64,000 bases of DNA from Meconema thalassinum (GCA_946902985.2 OX336399.1:164158911-164222910), one strand, 5' to 3'. Positions 31,251-42,586 are shown, counted from the stretch's first letter. Numbers and translations are program-made. The notes: generated from the letters alone by a model not told the origin.

Positions 31251-32048
31251 GTTAAGTTACTCGACTCGAATCCCGGACGGGATTCCAGTTAAGTTTGTCG
31301 CTTAACAATTGTTCGTGGCTAGCTTGCTAAGCTAGGTCCTCACAGGTTCTCCACGAGTCTGAGTGATATCTATTTCAAATGAAGCGAAGAGTTTAATTGA
31401 TATATTTATTGTTTCGACTAGTCACTAATACATTTGAAGTTATTTACAAGTGCCGAGGCATGAAGCCCGACTGCCAACCAGTTCAGTTGGTTAGTCTTAA
31501 GATTACTGAGTTACAAGAGACTGGAGCTCTGTGAGTCCAGGGTTTTATTAGAATTAAACAAGTCACATGTCAATCCCTTTAGGTGGGATACAGTACAATC
31601 TTACTGGCTAGTTACCAGAGTAGAGGGGGACACACGTGAAAGGGACTACTGGAGGTTTTGGAGTAGGAAACATACGTCACGGAAATATCTGGATGGACTC
31701 TGTCAAGCACGAGACTGTGTCTCATCTGAACCCTGAGCTGTTTGGTAATTACTCATAGCTTGCTAGTCACAAGGGTATGTGTCATTTGGACCTCGAGTTG
31801 TTACTAAATATTATACTGGGAAATTATTCATAGCTGGCAGGGCACGAGTTTGTGCGTCATCTGGACTTTGAGTTGTTATCAGATTATACACAGCTCGAGT
31901 CACTTAGTATTGGGAAATTAGCATACATACTGTCTGTTGAAACTCGGCTGACACTTGCAGTAATGATAATAATAATAATTCAGCTTTTAGAAGCTGAATC
32001 CATTAATATTGGTGGTTGTGGGTTCTATTCCCGACGAGGAATATAACT
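31250..32048 (-). repeat. errantivirus-like element 5' LTR
   Basis: 799 bp, same ends as the 3' LTR; only one difference noticed. Confidence 0.92.
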
Positions 32049-32437
32049 CGTGTACTTGTGAACGGTTTGCTCCATCTGATCTGTAGCAGCGCGCGTTGTT
32101 CGAAAGTGGACAAGGGCGGTGTATTATCCTCGAGCCTGCGATGTTGAAATGATCAGATAATCTAGTGAGAGTGAATGCTGATATTAGATCAGTATCTAAT
32201 TTACCTTTAGTTTTGCAACTCGGAACGAAATTGGTCTGAAACTATGTACCGAAGGCTGTGAACATGTATCAAACCATACCGTACCTTGCTCCCGATAATA
32301 TTAGGCCTACGTACGTAAATTTCTTGCCTTTCTGATACGGCATTTATTGTGTTATGCTAGTTCGGCTACGGTAAAGAAAACTTAACAGTTTAACTATGAT
32401 ACGGTATATTAAGGTGGTATATCCCAAGACTTATGAT

Positions 32438-32768
32438 GAAAAAAAATCCACAGCCTGCTTCCAGTCTCCGACCGGGTCAGGAATGGAATGAATGAAGCCC
32501 CCATCTAGCGGCGAGGATATGAACTGTGCCGGCTGCCGAGGCCTGACGCACTCCTCTGGGGCAATGATTAAATGAATGAAAGATGAAATGAAATGATAGT
32601 GGAGAGTGTTGCTGGAATGAAATTTTGACAGGGAAAACCGGAGTACCCGGAGAAAAACCTGTCGGCCTCCGTTTTGTCCAGCACAGATCTCACATGGAGC
32701 GACCGGGATTTGAACCACGGACCCAGCGGTGAGAGGCTGGCGTGCTGCCGCCTAAGCCACGGAGGCTT
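32438..32768 (-). repeat. tRNA-derived SINE, full length
   Basis: The 13-bp CAAGACTTATGAT flanks it exactly (32425-32437, 32769-32781). On the minus strand: AGCCTCCGTGGCTTAGGCGG head, GTGGTTCAAATCCC B box, and a T-run at the end. Same family as 23786-23895. Confidence 0.92.
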
Positions 32769-33931
32769 CAAGACTTATGATAATTGAAGTAATTTAAATC
32801 CCTTCAAATTGAACAAGGTAGGTTAGGCCTATGTCTCAATAGACCGAATATTTATTCAAGAATATCAATATAGCTTTGATTTTATTAATGTAGGGTTATA
32901 TCCTATGAGACGGGTCAAGAATCTGTAAGTCTAGCAGTAAACCTCTTACCAGTCATCCACACATGATGACTTCATCCATTTAATTTGTTCCTAGGTATCC
33001 TTCATGCTGATACTTTCCTGCTTCTTATATCTTTTCTTTTTCACTCTAGTTTTATTCTCAAGGATTTGAAGCTTTTGGATTTATTCATCAGCTTAACTGT
33101 GCTATACAGATTTTAGTTACTGTACTATAAAAAATAATTGTATTTACAAAAAAATCAGGTTAGATTGCAAAATTAATTTGAAACATTACAAGAATATAAA
33201 TCACATTGTCCCTACCTGTCAACTAGAGGTATTTATCTGGATCATTACCCTTCCCCTATCAAATAAGGTCAGATGACCTCAAGGTTCCACCCTTTAAAAT
33301 TATAACCAGCATCTAGAAATAAAATTTCTGGGTCCCTCATTTAAAGCAAAGGAAATCTTGGTATGAGCCTGTATTATCCTTGTTATGCCTTACTTATTTA
33401 CACCCCAATATTAGTACTTAAAGAGAAAGGCACAACATGAACTGTTTACGGATTAACTTAGTTTCTTACTTGGCAGTCCATTCTCCTCCTATCAACACAC
33501 AACTGGTTTCCATACCATATTCCCTATATGCTACTGTTCACCTAATGAAAATGAAAAATGTTAGGCTACAGATTTTTGGTTGAAAACAGTTGTCTAAAAG
33601 ATGCTTTCACCATTTATTTTTAATAGATCATGTCATGAAATGGTCCACTAACATAGAAAGAATTAAGAAATAGGGCATTTTAAAATTATTGCTACCTAAG
33701 TCTGGACAGTACAGAATGAGGTAGAGGAAACTACACTGCAAAAATATAAACTGAAAAAAAATAAGATATACAAATCAGGAAAGTACCAGGATGAATGACT
33801 CCTAGGAACAAAGATAAATGAAGCAGTGCTAAAGAATACATCTTTTCTGTGATAATTTGAAGCCATTCTTTTTCTTTTTTTCAGTGTTGCCTATACAGAT
33901 TGTCTTTGCTGCTTCTCCGTCGGTCAACATG

Positions 33932-34058
33932 GGGTACAAAATTATAAATATGTAAACCCACTCCTGGAAACAGTTACATGTATCAGTTGCCCATTGCCCA
34001 TTTAAGTGAGATAATTTTTTCCAGGAGTGTGTTTATATATTTATAATTTTGTACCCGA
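33932..34058. repeat. short foldback (inverted repeat arms of about 38 bp)
   Basis: GGGTACAAAATTATAAATAT...CCACTCCTGG at 33932-33969 pairs with CCAGGAGTGTG...ATTTATAATTTTGTACCC at 34021-34058, with about 50 bp between. The hairpin could be a small MITE; no target duplication was resolved. Confidence 0.6.
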
Positions 34059-34079
34059 AAAGCAGCAATGACTTCATTT

Positions 34080-35430
34080 TATCTTGAATTTCAGTACATA
34101 ATCATTACCAGCTGCTTGATGTACGATACTGGTACTTCAATGGGGCTTGGCTAGTGGGCTCGCACAATTACATACCATTACCGAAGGTAACTTTCATGAC
34201 ACATCACTCTCTACAAGACTTGGTTACTAACAATTCCCTTTGTTGCTCAATATGTGCCTGGTAGAGAGATGGTTGGTACGAATCAGCAAACTAAATGTTA
34301 AAAGAAGTAATATCTTCCACCGAGGCTCATTACCAGATTGAATACAAATGAAACTACAGTAACTTACAGCAGAACTATAGATGTAGTTTTGTAACAAACA
34401 TAGTTCATTCAGTCACCGTACAAGATCATCAGGTCTTCTGTGGTCAGCAGCAAATACTGCTGTGTGATAGAATATGCAGATTATAAAGTGAAGCATCACT
34501 GTAATGAGGTGTTAAAACTCAGGCAAGCTGCGATAAGGTAAGAAAATATTGGACAAACTGGGTAAGTGCTGTGTTGAACAGTGCTCAATCTTCTCTGCTT
34601 GTGTAAGAAGAGAAATATATTATATTTCTTGAGTTGCAGTACATAGGCCTAACCATTACCAGCTTCTTGGTAGCCTACTGCAGTGAACCTAGGCTAGTGA
34701 GCTTGCCTAATTGTAGCCTATACTGTACAGTACTAGTAGGTAATATTCATGAAACCTCACTCCATTTAAGTTATCATTTTACTAACAATTTCCTTTACAG
34801 GTTACTAAGCTTGTAACTTAAAGCCTCCTTCCCAATCCTAGCCTCAGTTAAAAATACATGCACTACTACTGACACCACATAATTTTGAAATGTATCATGT
34901 AGCCTAGGCTACTGTTAAAATATAGATCAATATGTAACATACACACAAGAGAGTGAGTAAAATAAATTAGCCTTATGTCACAATTTCTAAATCCATTCTC
35001 AGAATTCATTTTACTTAATAGTCAGTTCCTATTTGAGTACAGAGACCTAACCGGTCCCCTGAGAGAAAATCATCGCTCGTTTGACAAAAGGAAGTCAAGG
35101 ATGGAAATGTTGGTGTTGGATTGGTTGAAGCATGGACAAAATACAGTATGTGCATACAATAATTGTCACAAAATGTTAATACTCAGGCATGTTGAGATAC
35201 TGTAAGTGAAGGAAATAAAGGACAAACTGGGTAAGTGATACCGTAAGTTGAAGAGTGCTTAATTTTCTCTCCTTGTGTAAGAAAAGAAATTTATATACAG
35301 TATATATATCTTGAGTTTCAGTGCATAATCATTCCCAGCTTCTTGATGTACGGTACTGGTAGCCTACTGCAGTGAACATTGGCTATTGAGCATGCCCAAT
35401 TATAGCCAATGGTACCAGTACGGTAGGTAA
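34080..35430 (+). repeat. diverged tandem duplication, about 650-700-bp unit
   Basis: A block beginning near TTTCAGTACATAATCATTACC recurs at about 34090, 34634 and 35318, each followed by CAGCTkCTTG, ACTGGTA and a GGTAA(T/C)-TTCATG block. A second block with GGACAAACTGGGTAAGTG recurs at about 34552 and 35221. Units drift by 10-20 percent by eye. Confidence 0.55.
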
Positions 35431-35885
35431 TATTCATTACATTGAAAGGAATGTGGATGTTTAACCTAGACCTGAACAGCAAACGAGAAGCAAGATAACT
35501 GTTAAGATAAGACTGCCAATGCCATGAAAAGAAAAGTATTGGTTACCGGTACTTGAAATGCTTACCAAGGGAAGCTGGTTTCTTTCAAACATAGAAACAT
35601 ATTTAACTTATAGGCTAGGGCCTATACAAGACCAGGGGGGGGGGGGGGGGGAGGAGGAGGAGGTCTTGCGGTCTGATAATGAGCTGTGTGAATTTAAAAT
35701 ACTGTACAATTTAGTGAAACATTTACGATTGTTTCAAGAAAAAATATTGGCCTAGTGAATAGGTTTTTCAGCATTCTTGAAAGGAATGTGGATGTGTAGG
35801 CTAATCTTGACCTAAACAGCATCCAGGAAGCAAGATAACTGTTAAGATAAGTCTGATAAAACCATGAAAAGAAAAATACTGATAG
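35430..35885 (+). repeat. local duplication, units near 35434-35531 and 35776-35880
   Basis: TTGAAAGGAATGTGGATGT, GAAGCAAGATAACTGTTAAG and CCATGAAAAGAAAA occur in the same order about 345 bp apart. Confidence 0.6.
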
Positions 35886-36826
35886 GCTACTAGTATTTCC
35901 CAGTCATTACATTCTGATCAACCAAACATTCGCCTATCAGAATTTGGGGTAGGCCCAGTACAATGCAGGTATTTTTATACAGTAACGGTAGCCTATGCTT
36001 GCTCCAAATGAAAGGTATTTTTATACAGTACCGGTAGCCTAGAAGTTTGATTCTCTCTATACTGCCTACACAACAATATATTCGTCGAGGTACAGTATTC
36101 AGCCCAAAGCATAGGTTAAAATCGTATTTTCAGACCAAATCAAACCAGACAAGTGATGAAAAAACGCTGAAACATCGAATTAAAAACTTTAAAAATGCAC
36201 ATTGTCACTAAAAAGGAAACCACACACCTGAATTCATATAATTTTTAATACTTGGAACAAATGAAAGGATGTAACATCCGCTATATCAAGTTATGTTGTT
36301 TCACATAGGTTAAAATTTGTCGCAACTGCGGTCCGGAAATCGGAATAAAGATATATCACGAATTTAACACAATGCAGGTCATTTTATAGGCTATATAGGG
36401 ACCATGATGTTGTGTTCTTCATTATTATTTCAGTATTCATCAGTTTAGGAACTATTTTAAGCGATTTCCACAATGTTTACATTTGTTTTTAAATCTACTT
36501 CATGCTACGCCATGTTGGATTTAAACATGTTCCGTGGATGGAGCAAAGTTTTTCTACGCTCCATAAAATGGCGTCTGCTCTATGGAACATGTTTAGGGAG
36601 CGCTCCATCACACCACGTTCACAGCGTACTTTCTTCAACAGTTGATCAACTGTTTGCTACCGTGAACGCGACCAATAACTCTATTTTTCCTCAAGGATGT
36701 AGCAGGTAAGCTACATTTCACAACATCTCTTGTAAGACACACGGTTTCCTTCTTCTGACAAATGAGAGTAGAAGAAAACAGTGGAAGTGGAGTAATCTTT
36801 AAAGAGTGCTATTTTTACTGTGCACT

Positions 36827-37138
36827 ACCGACAGTAGTGGCTACGCGGGCTAAAGCGCTGCGTTAGGTCAAGGGGCGAAGCTCTCTGCTGACTCGGTCGA
36901 CGCGTGGGTTCGAGCCCCACCGTCGGCTGTCCTTGAAATGGTTTTCCGTGGTTTCCCATTTTCAACACCAGGCAAATGCTGGGACAGTACCTTCTGACAG
37001 GCCGCTTCCTTCCACATCCTTGCCCAGTTTCATTCATCTTCATCCATTCCATCTCTCATCCCGACGCGCAGGTCGCCCACGGGCGTCGACTAGAAAGACC
37101 TGCACTCGGCCTCTCAGGAGACTACACGAAAAAAAAAC
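36827..37138 (+). repeat. tRNA-derived SINE, full length
   Basis: Head ACCGACAGTAGTGGCTACGC with A-box-like GGCTACGCGGGCTAAAGCG and B box GTGGGTTCGAGCCCC. The acceptor-like ends CCGACAG and CCGTCGG still nearly pair. Body contains GTTTTCCGTGGTTTCCCATT; ends in an A-run. CTGTGCACT (36818-36826) and CTGTACACT (37139-37147) form the target duplication with one mismatch. Confidence 0.85.
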
Positions 37139-37214
37139 CTGTACACTGCATTTATTTACGTATTGTAATTGTGACACGTAAGACACACTTAATTAACCTA
37201 GAGTACCACATCCT

Positions 37215-37459
37215 CTCCAGGGACGTAGGCGACCAGAATTAGAGCCCTTGACTTCGTCAAGAAATCACTAACCAGGCATCCCGAGCCGGAGTTTGCGTGT
37301 GGCAGGGTGGTTAGTTCCTTTCCACTCCTCCTCCCACCATAGCATCTGGCAGGATCCCATTTTACATCACGAGGCTGAGAGACCCCATACCAGACCAAAC
37401 CAAGACTTTTTAAATTCTTGGCAGAGCCGGGTATCGAACCCGGTACCTCGGGGGTGACG
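37215..37459 (-). repeat. tRNA-derived SINE, B-box portion
   Basis: On the minus strand CCGGGTTCGATACCCGG (B box) followed by body sequence with CTCAGCCTCGTGATG. The A box is missing because the copy abuts the transposase relict at 37460. Confidence 0.6.
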
Positions 37460-37573
37460 TTAAACACACTGGAGGAGAAAATTAAAGTTATTGAAGAACA
37501 CGAGAAAAACATACGTCCGGCTAAAGAATTAATTGTTTTGTTTAAAGTGGGGAAAAATCAAATTATTTCATAG
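37460..37573 (+). pseudogene. Tigger/CENP-B-type helix-turn-helix relict
   Basis: A 37-codon frame ending at TAG 37571-37573 contains LEEKIKVIEEHEKN and VLFKVGKNQI. This is the pattern of the N-terminal CENP-B/Tigger DNA-binding helix-turn-helix (LxxKxxVIxxxExG...L...F.VgkxqI). The sequence upstream is replaced by a SINE and nothing downstream continues a transposase. Sequence 37574-38068 contains no gene and a 16-G run at 37967-37982. Confidence 0.65.
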
Positions 37574-38080
37574 TAATCCTATGCGATAACCTGATAATAG
37601 AGTAATTCTTTGTAGCCTAGTGTATTTTGTCTTATTAAAACTCAAGTAAAACGTAAACCTGCGAAAACGGAAAAAATAAATCCGGGACGATTGCGTTCCG
37701 CTTTAGGCAGGTTATACTGTATACCAAAAGCGGTTTGGACCTGACAGCATTGGCTTGGGGGAGTGAAATCTTAATTGGCCAGAATGTGTCCTAGTTCACG
37801 GGGCACTGCGAAGTACAGAAGATAAAAGGGTGAAACGTGAAGGTCCTAAGAAAAGCGTGATTGAAAATAAGAGAGGACTGTTAAGTTAAAGAGCTATAAA
37901 GGAGTGCAGAGTTTATTCAATTAGAATTCTGGGCCGTTTGTAACGGTACCCGGTGGCTCTGTGATTGGGGGGGGGGGGGGGGTTGGTGTTCTTAGAGCTG
38001 AGCGTGTAAAGGTTTCCTGCCTGTTTCCAGATTCTGGTGCTGATTATTAGAACGTTTACATGGAGAACTCAAATCGATTT

Positions 38081-38838
38081 CCCCCCAGGGGCTCACATCT
38101 AGTGGGACTTGGGTTGGCGACCACGGTGCCCCAGCTGAGTCCGGCATTGCTTCTACTTACTTGTGCCGGGCTCCTCTCCGTCTTCTTTCCTGTCGACCTC
38201 TCTTGGTCAACTCTTGTTCTCTTCCGACCCCAACGGTATTAGGGTATCCGAGGCCTAGGGAGTCTCTTCCTTTCCCGCCTTAATTGGGCTCTTGTCTCAT
38301 CTTTTGTGATACTCTCCTTCTGTGAGGGGTCAGCCTTCTTTTTCTTTTTCTGTTATCTCCTGCCTTCTGCTCAAGGCCCTCAAGGACGCAGGGTGTATGT
38401 AGCCCCATCAGTTCTGGTTCACCCTGGATATTGCTACACCCTCAGGGGTTCACGGCTGGTGAGTTCGGGAGATGGAGACCCCGAGGGATTCCTGAGCAGG
38501 GTCCGGTTTTCCCCATTTTATCCATTACCTCTGGGGCAGACCCTCTCCTCTTTCACTTTCCCATCTGCCTTTCATGGCTTTCCTTCCTTTCAAGTCCCTC
38601 AATCCGCATTCTTCGAGGGTTGAGGGCATTTCTCTTCCTCCTGTCCTTTATTTGCCTTATTCCCCATTTGTTTTCCATTTCTTCTTCTAGTATATAAGTT
38701 AGTAGTTAGTTTTAGTTATAGTTTACATTTACTTTTCATTATCATCTTACCGATCACCCAAACCATTAGGGGCCGATAACCTAGATGTTAGGCCCCTTAA
38801 AACAACAATTATCATCATCATCATCATTATCATCATCA
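38081..38838 (+). mobile_element. (ATC)n-tailed retroposon, copy 2, uninterrupted
   Basis: Flanked by TCAAATCGATTT (38069-38080) and TCAAATCGACTT (38839-38850), a 12-bp target duplication with one mismatch. It begins CCCCCCAGGGGCTCAC, is pyrimidine-rich, and ends with a GATAACCTAGATGTTAGGCC block then CATCATC repeats. It serves as the template showing what was split in copy 1. No credible ORF: the frames at 38306-38697 correspond to those of copy 1 only by nucleotide identity. Confidence 0.75.
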
Positions 38839-39282
38839 TCAAATCGACTTGAGTACAGTTAGCGCATTCTATACCGCCATGTAAACGGGACTCAGATCGT
38901 ATTGAGTTTCAAGGTCCATACGGTAAAATTGTGGAATCGGATCGTATCTGGTGTTCAGGAACATGTAAACGCGTAACGTATAAACGCGATCCTGCGCGCT
39001 CTTGAGTTAACATTTTTGAACTACCCCTAAGAGTACTCTCATCTGTCGCCGAACTCTCGAATTGCTTGTTTCACTTTCCGCCCATATTCTTCGTTTCTGT
39101 CGTGGTTGATAAGTGCAGTTTGTTTGCATGCATATTTAGCGTTAATGCATTTTTGTCTGTTTTGACTTTAATGTCTGATGTATCCGTACATAAAATGAAA
39201 AAGTGAAAATACGCCGTCTCACTTTGCCACTTAATCCTTCCTTTTCACATTTGTCCACTAGATTGAATAAATTGAACACAGA

Positions 39283-39475
39283 CTCGCTGAGTGGCGCAGC
39301 GGTAACTTTCTCGCCTGCTCTGCCCAAGGTAGCAAGATCGGATCATGGCGCAGTCACGGTGCTTAGGCCTAAATGCGAGGGAGGCACGTTACAGATCTCA
39401 TTCGAGGCAACATTCCGGCAGTCCGGCGTCTCTAAAAGCTTCAGTAATTAACAAGGACGTAAAACCGACAAACAA
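39283..39475 (+). repeat. tRNA-derived SINE
   Basis: GAGTGGCGCAGCGGTAA resembles an A box; a GATCGGATCATGG block is a weak B box. The 3' part GGCGTCTCTAAAAGC and GGACGTAAAACCGACAA matches the insertion at 6.2 kb. The flanks (38851-39280 and 39560-39660) share CATGTAAACGGG and ATCGTATT blocks in direct and inverted order, so this SINE probably sits in an older MITE. No gene is seen in 38851-40640. Confidence 0.55.
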
Positions 39476-40635
39476 CCCGTCAACAAATCGTCGGATGATA
39501 ATTACGGGTCGTATATGTTTTGCTGCTTATCACGAGTTAGACAACACAACTGCAGGTTGGCCACCATAAATTATATATCGTATTGAAATCGATTTCATTA
39601 CGAACTGAAACTGCTCATGTAAACGGGCATTGTACTGAAAACAGGATCGTATTCAAATCGATTTTAGTTCGGCATGTGATGATGGGAAGCCGGTATTCGG
39701 CATGAAGTTCTGGAGACATTGCCCACCTGTATGCTATCACGACTGGTCTGCGTGGCTACATTTGGAGGCATTTTCCAACCTAATTATGTTGTAACTTATA
39801 AGATACTTATCTAAAACTAAATTCGTCCACTCTACAGGTCGTTAAGAAAGTATCCCCTGCTGTGCGGGAAAGTAAGATTGTCAGATATTACGACAGACTC
39901 CCTTGAACGTTACAAGCTAACATGTTAGAATTTCAACACACTAGCGGACCAGTGCGAGAAATCTCGCATGTTCATAAACTACACTTTCCCAAATAGGTTT
40001 TGCTAATCGAACACTTCTTACAAAAATTGATATTTAAGAAATTAGAAGGCAATTTATCACTGATAATGTCATTTGTGAGATGAGTGTGCAGTAACACTCA
40101 CCGGTTATTCGATATTTATGCAATTATACGATTTGAGTACTTATACCTTTGATTTAAGTTACTGTTTATGAAATACATGCAAAATGATAAAGGAAATCCC
40201 TCATAATGTTAAAATGACGTGAAACGGGTGTCACAGCGACCAAAATGTGAAGTGGACAGCAATTATGGAGCGTATTTTCATACATCAACAGTATCTGCAA
40301 ATCGCACACTTCGTACATTTTTAAGTCATTTTTAAAGACATTATTAGTATTTATGGAATTAGAGTGCAATTCGTCACTGCTAATGTCTATTTTCTTTCAT
40401 TTGAATGCTCATTTTCACGATCGGTCGCTTGTGAGTGCCGCAGGAGGGATCTATACTACTGAAATAATATATGATGATGATGATATGTAGGGAATATGGT
40501 ATGAAAATCCGCACTTCAAAATCGAAGGTAATGTTGGTAGGAAACACACAAAAATAGGATGGCAGATTAGTGGAACTAAACTGGAACACGTGGACTATTT
40601 TAAAGTACTGTACTTTGATCTGTTTATTCTCTCAG

Positions 40636-41030
40636 AATGGACCATCACGTGGTGTAGCGCCTAGCATTCTTGGCTATCGCCTCGGAGGTCTGGGTTCGAT
40701 TTCCGGCTCAGCCAAGTAAATCAATTCTGGTGTGAGGGCTGAAATGAGGTACACTCAGCCTCGTGAGGCATAACTGAAGACAGGAGGGTTCGACTCCCAC
40801 CTCAGTCATCCTGGAAGTTGTTTTCTGTGGTTTTCCGCTTCTACTCCAGGGAAATGCCGGGATGGTTCCTAGGCCATGGCCGCCTCCTTCCTAATCATCC
40901 CCTGAATTACAAATACAGCCATCGCAATAACACAGATCATCACAAAAATTCCTCACATACACACAAAATACACGTGGCTATATGACCACGATGTCACAGT
41001 CCCTAGAGTATGCAAAAACAACAACAAACA
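40636..41030 (+). repeat. composite SINE with two B-box-like blocks
   Basis: Head GTGGTGTAGCGCCTAGCAT and GGGTTCGATTTCC, then a body sharing CACTCAGCCTCGTGAGG with the 23.5-kb SINE. A second GGGTTCGACTCCCACC follows, joined to the GTTTTCTGTGGTTTTCC body type seen at 36.9 kb. The order suggests a fusion of two SINE families. Confidence 0.6.
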
Positions 41031-41082
41031 TATGTAATTGAAATTAAAATTATTAATTATTCATTTGAATGCTTGCCACGAT

Positions 41083-41230
41083 GGGTGAGTTGTTATCGTG
41101 TCGGACTACCAACTCCAAGCTTGCAGGTTCGCTCCTGTCCGTGGTAAGTGATTTTTAAAAGGCGACAAAAATCACGGCACGCATGTCATACGTTGTTGGT
41201 ATGTTAAAAATACATTTGAATTCAGTAGGC
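41083..41230 (+). repeat. tRNA-like SINE
   Basis: GATGGGTGAGTTGTTATCG (A-box-like), CAGGTTCGCTCC (B-box-like), then a CGACAAAAATCACGGCACGC body. Sequence 41231-41740 shows no gene. Confidence 0.5.
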
Positions 41231-41748
41231 CGTGTTCATAATGGCAAAATTAATCTCGGGATTTTCCGAGATATCTAACCTCCTTGACATTCATAGTGTT
41301 CCAAGAAACGACAAAATTCGACATGCAAGCTGCCCTCTAGGCAATTTTTAACTCCTTTTCACCTTCTTATACAACTAGATCTATTTTAAGATAATTTTGG
41401 GTCTCTTTTAGGTAAATTATAGGTCTTCAACTTCGGAGCCTTAGTTATAAGTCTATACAACAGTGTATCATTCATCGACAAAAATGCATTAACACACACA
41501 TAAATATCGTATTAATGACGACACGGCTACGAACAAGGACATTCTACCGGCTCTTGGTCTGGACTTGTTTTGTTATGAGATATGTTTTCTTTTTCTTTTT
41601 TACAACGGCAATTTCAAAACTTCTGCATCAGTTGTGAGTCAGACGTTCAGGTATCACCGCGTGTTTTCAGTGTTACGTTAGTTTGTGTTTTGAGTGGGAA
41701 ATACTAATTTGAAATGGAGGGAGAAAATACCTCAGGTCAAATCAAACG

Positions 41749-41852
41749 TAGTGACCATAGGTCGTACTCGTATCATAATTGAAAGTTTGTGGAGGAAGAC
41801 ACCTACCGAAATTCCCAACGCTCTATTTGAAGTTTGTGGCGATAGTGCACAG
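41749..41852 (+). pseudogene. mariner transposase relict, N-terminal part
   Basis: The frame reads IIIESLWRKTPTEIP then NALFEVCGDSAQ, the pattern of the mariner N-terminal helix-turn-helix (K-TP-EI...L...V-GDSA). It stops abruptly at the AGTGCACAG duplicated by foldback B. The protein resumes at 55582 with the next expected block, so one ancestral ORF was split. A frame change upstream near 41735 and another at the junction show prior decay. Confidence 0.6.
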
Positions 41853-41902
41853 ATTACATGACAGTTCACCACACCGAAACTTCCACACACTGCCCAAAAT
41901 AC

Positions 41903-42586
41903 TGTTGCGTGCCACCCCCTAGTGGCACTTTTGTTAACTGGATTACGGTGGGGGTACAAAGCACAACACCAATTACAGCTTAAAGAAATAATTAACTTTA
42001 TTGCGGCCAGAAAATTACACTAGTCAGCAAATACAAGCAATTAGGAGCCTTATTCCAGTTTCCTCAAATCTCTTCCTTATGCGCTCTTGGCCCCTTTCAC
42101 TTGCAACAGACCACAGAAGTTAATCCGTCCTAATGAGTACGGTGGCCTTGACAGACACTACCTGTTCCTCTCATTTATGTTCTCCGACCTCAATTACTTA
42201 CGATCACTTGCTGCAGGCTATTTCGCTGTCCACAAGCTGGGAGAAACAATGTCACAGGATTTCGTAACTCGCACAGCACTTCGTCACCACACTTCTGTCG
42301 CACAAGATAATCGCTCGCACTAGCTCGTAAAACACAACAGCAACTGCTTCACGGGTCACTCTTATATAGCCGGCCGGTGACTCAATAATTGCTTCTAGAT
42401 CCATCCAGAGTCCACGGCTTCTCGAGGTTTCCAGCGCTGGTCCAGTCTCGAATCTTCTGGACTATCCCTTTGTCTAGCAGCCCTGTTGCATAAGGCACAC
42501 GCAATACAGGAGGCATGCCACAGCCCAGCCCCTGGGGCAGCTGTGACTCAAGCGGCGAGCGATGACACAAACTCACAGCCGTAACA
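41903..42586 (-). repeat. gypsy-3 3' LTR
   Basis: 684 bp. GGCACTCTTATATAGCC-like sequence (CACTCTTATATAGCC at 42358-42372) lies within it. Small open frames inside recur at 54221-54761 by identity. Confidence 0.92.

Larger units (their letters stand above)
24771..32048 (-). mobile_element. internally deleted errantivirus-like LTR element
   Basis: Two 799-bp LTRs (24771-25569, 31250-32048) begin AGTTAAG and end TATAACT, the AGTTA/TAACT form typical of insect errantiviruses. The 4-bp CGTG flanks the element (24767-24770, 32049-32052). Gene order on the minus strand is gag, pol, env. I noticed one LTR mismatch (G 25332 versus T 31811), so insertion is very recent. Pol lacks RT, most of RNase H and the integrase core; env carries a frameshift and a stop. 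It must have been copied by enzymes supplied in trans. Confidence 0.9.
32782..36817. other. 4-kb stretch without recognisable genes
   Basis: AT-rich sequence with only short open frames, none with domain signatures. It contains a small foldback (33932-34058), a diverged tandem array (34080-35430), a second local duplication (35430-35885), a 17-G run at 35635-35651 followed by AGG repeats, and a short palindromic segment at 36523-36595. It may be old non-coding or intronic host sequence. Confidence 0.5.

Noticed and set aside
35635..37982. Runs of 16-17 G (35635-35651, 37967-37982), and C-run 54856-54871, as regulatory G-quadruplexes
   Set aside because: Simple homopolymers or foldback arm ends, prone to sequencing error; no context supports a regulatory role.
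23451..41150. tRNA-like segments with A and B boxes
   Set aside because: None folds into a full cloverleaf with anticodon and acceptor stem; flanking duplications and tails show they are SINE heads, not tRNA genes.
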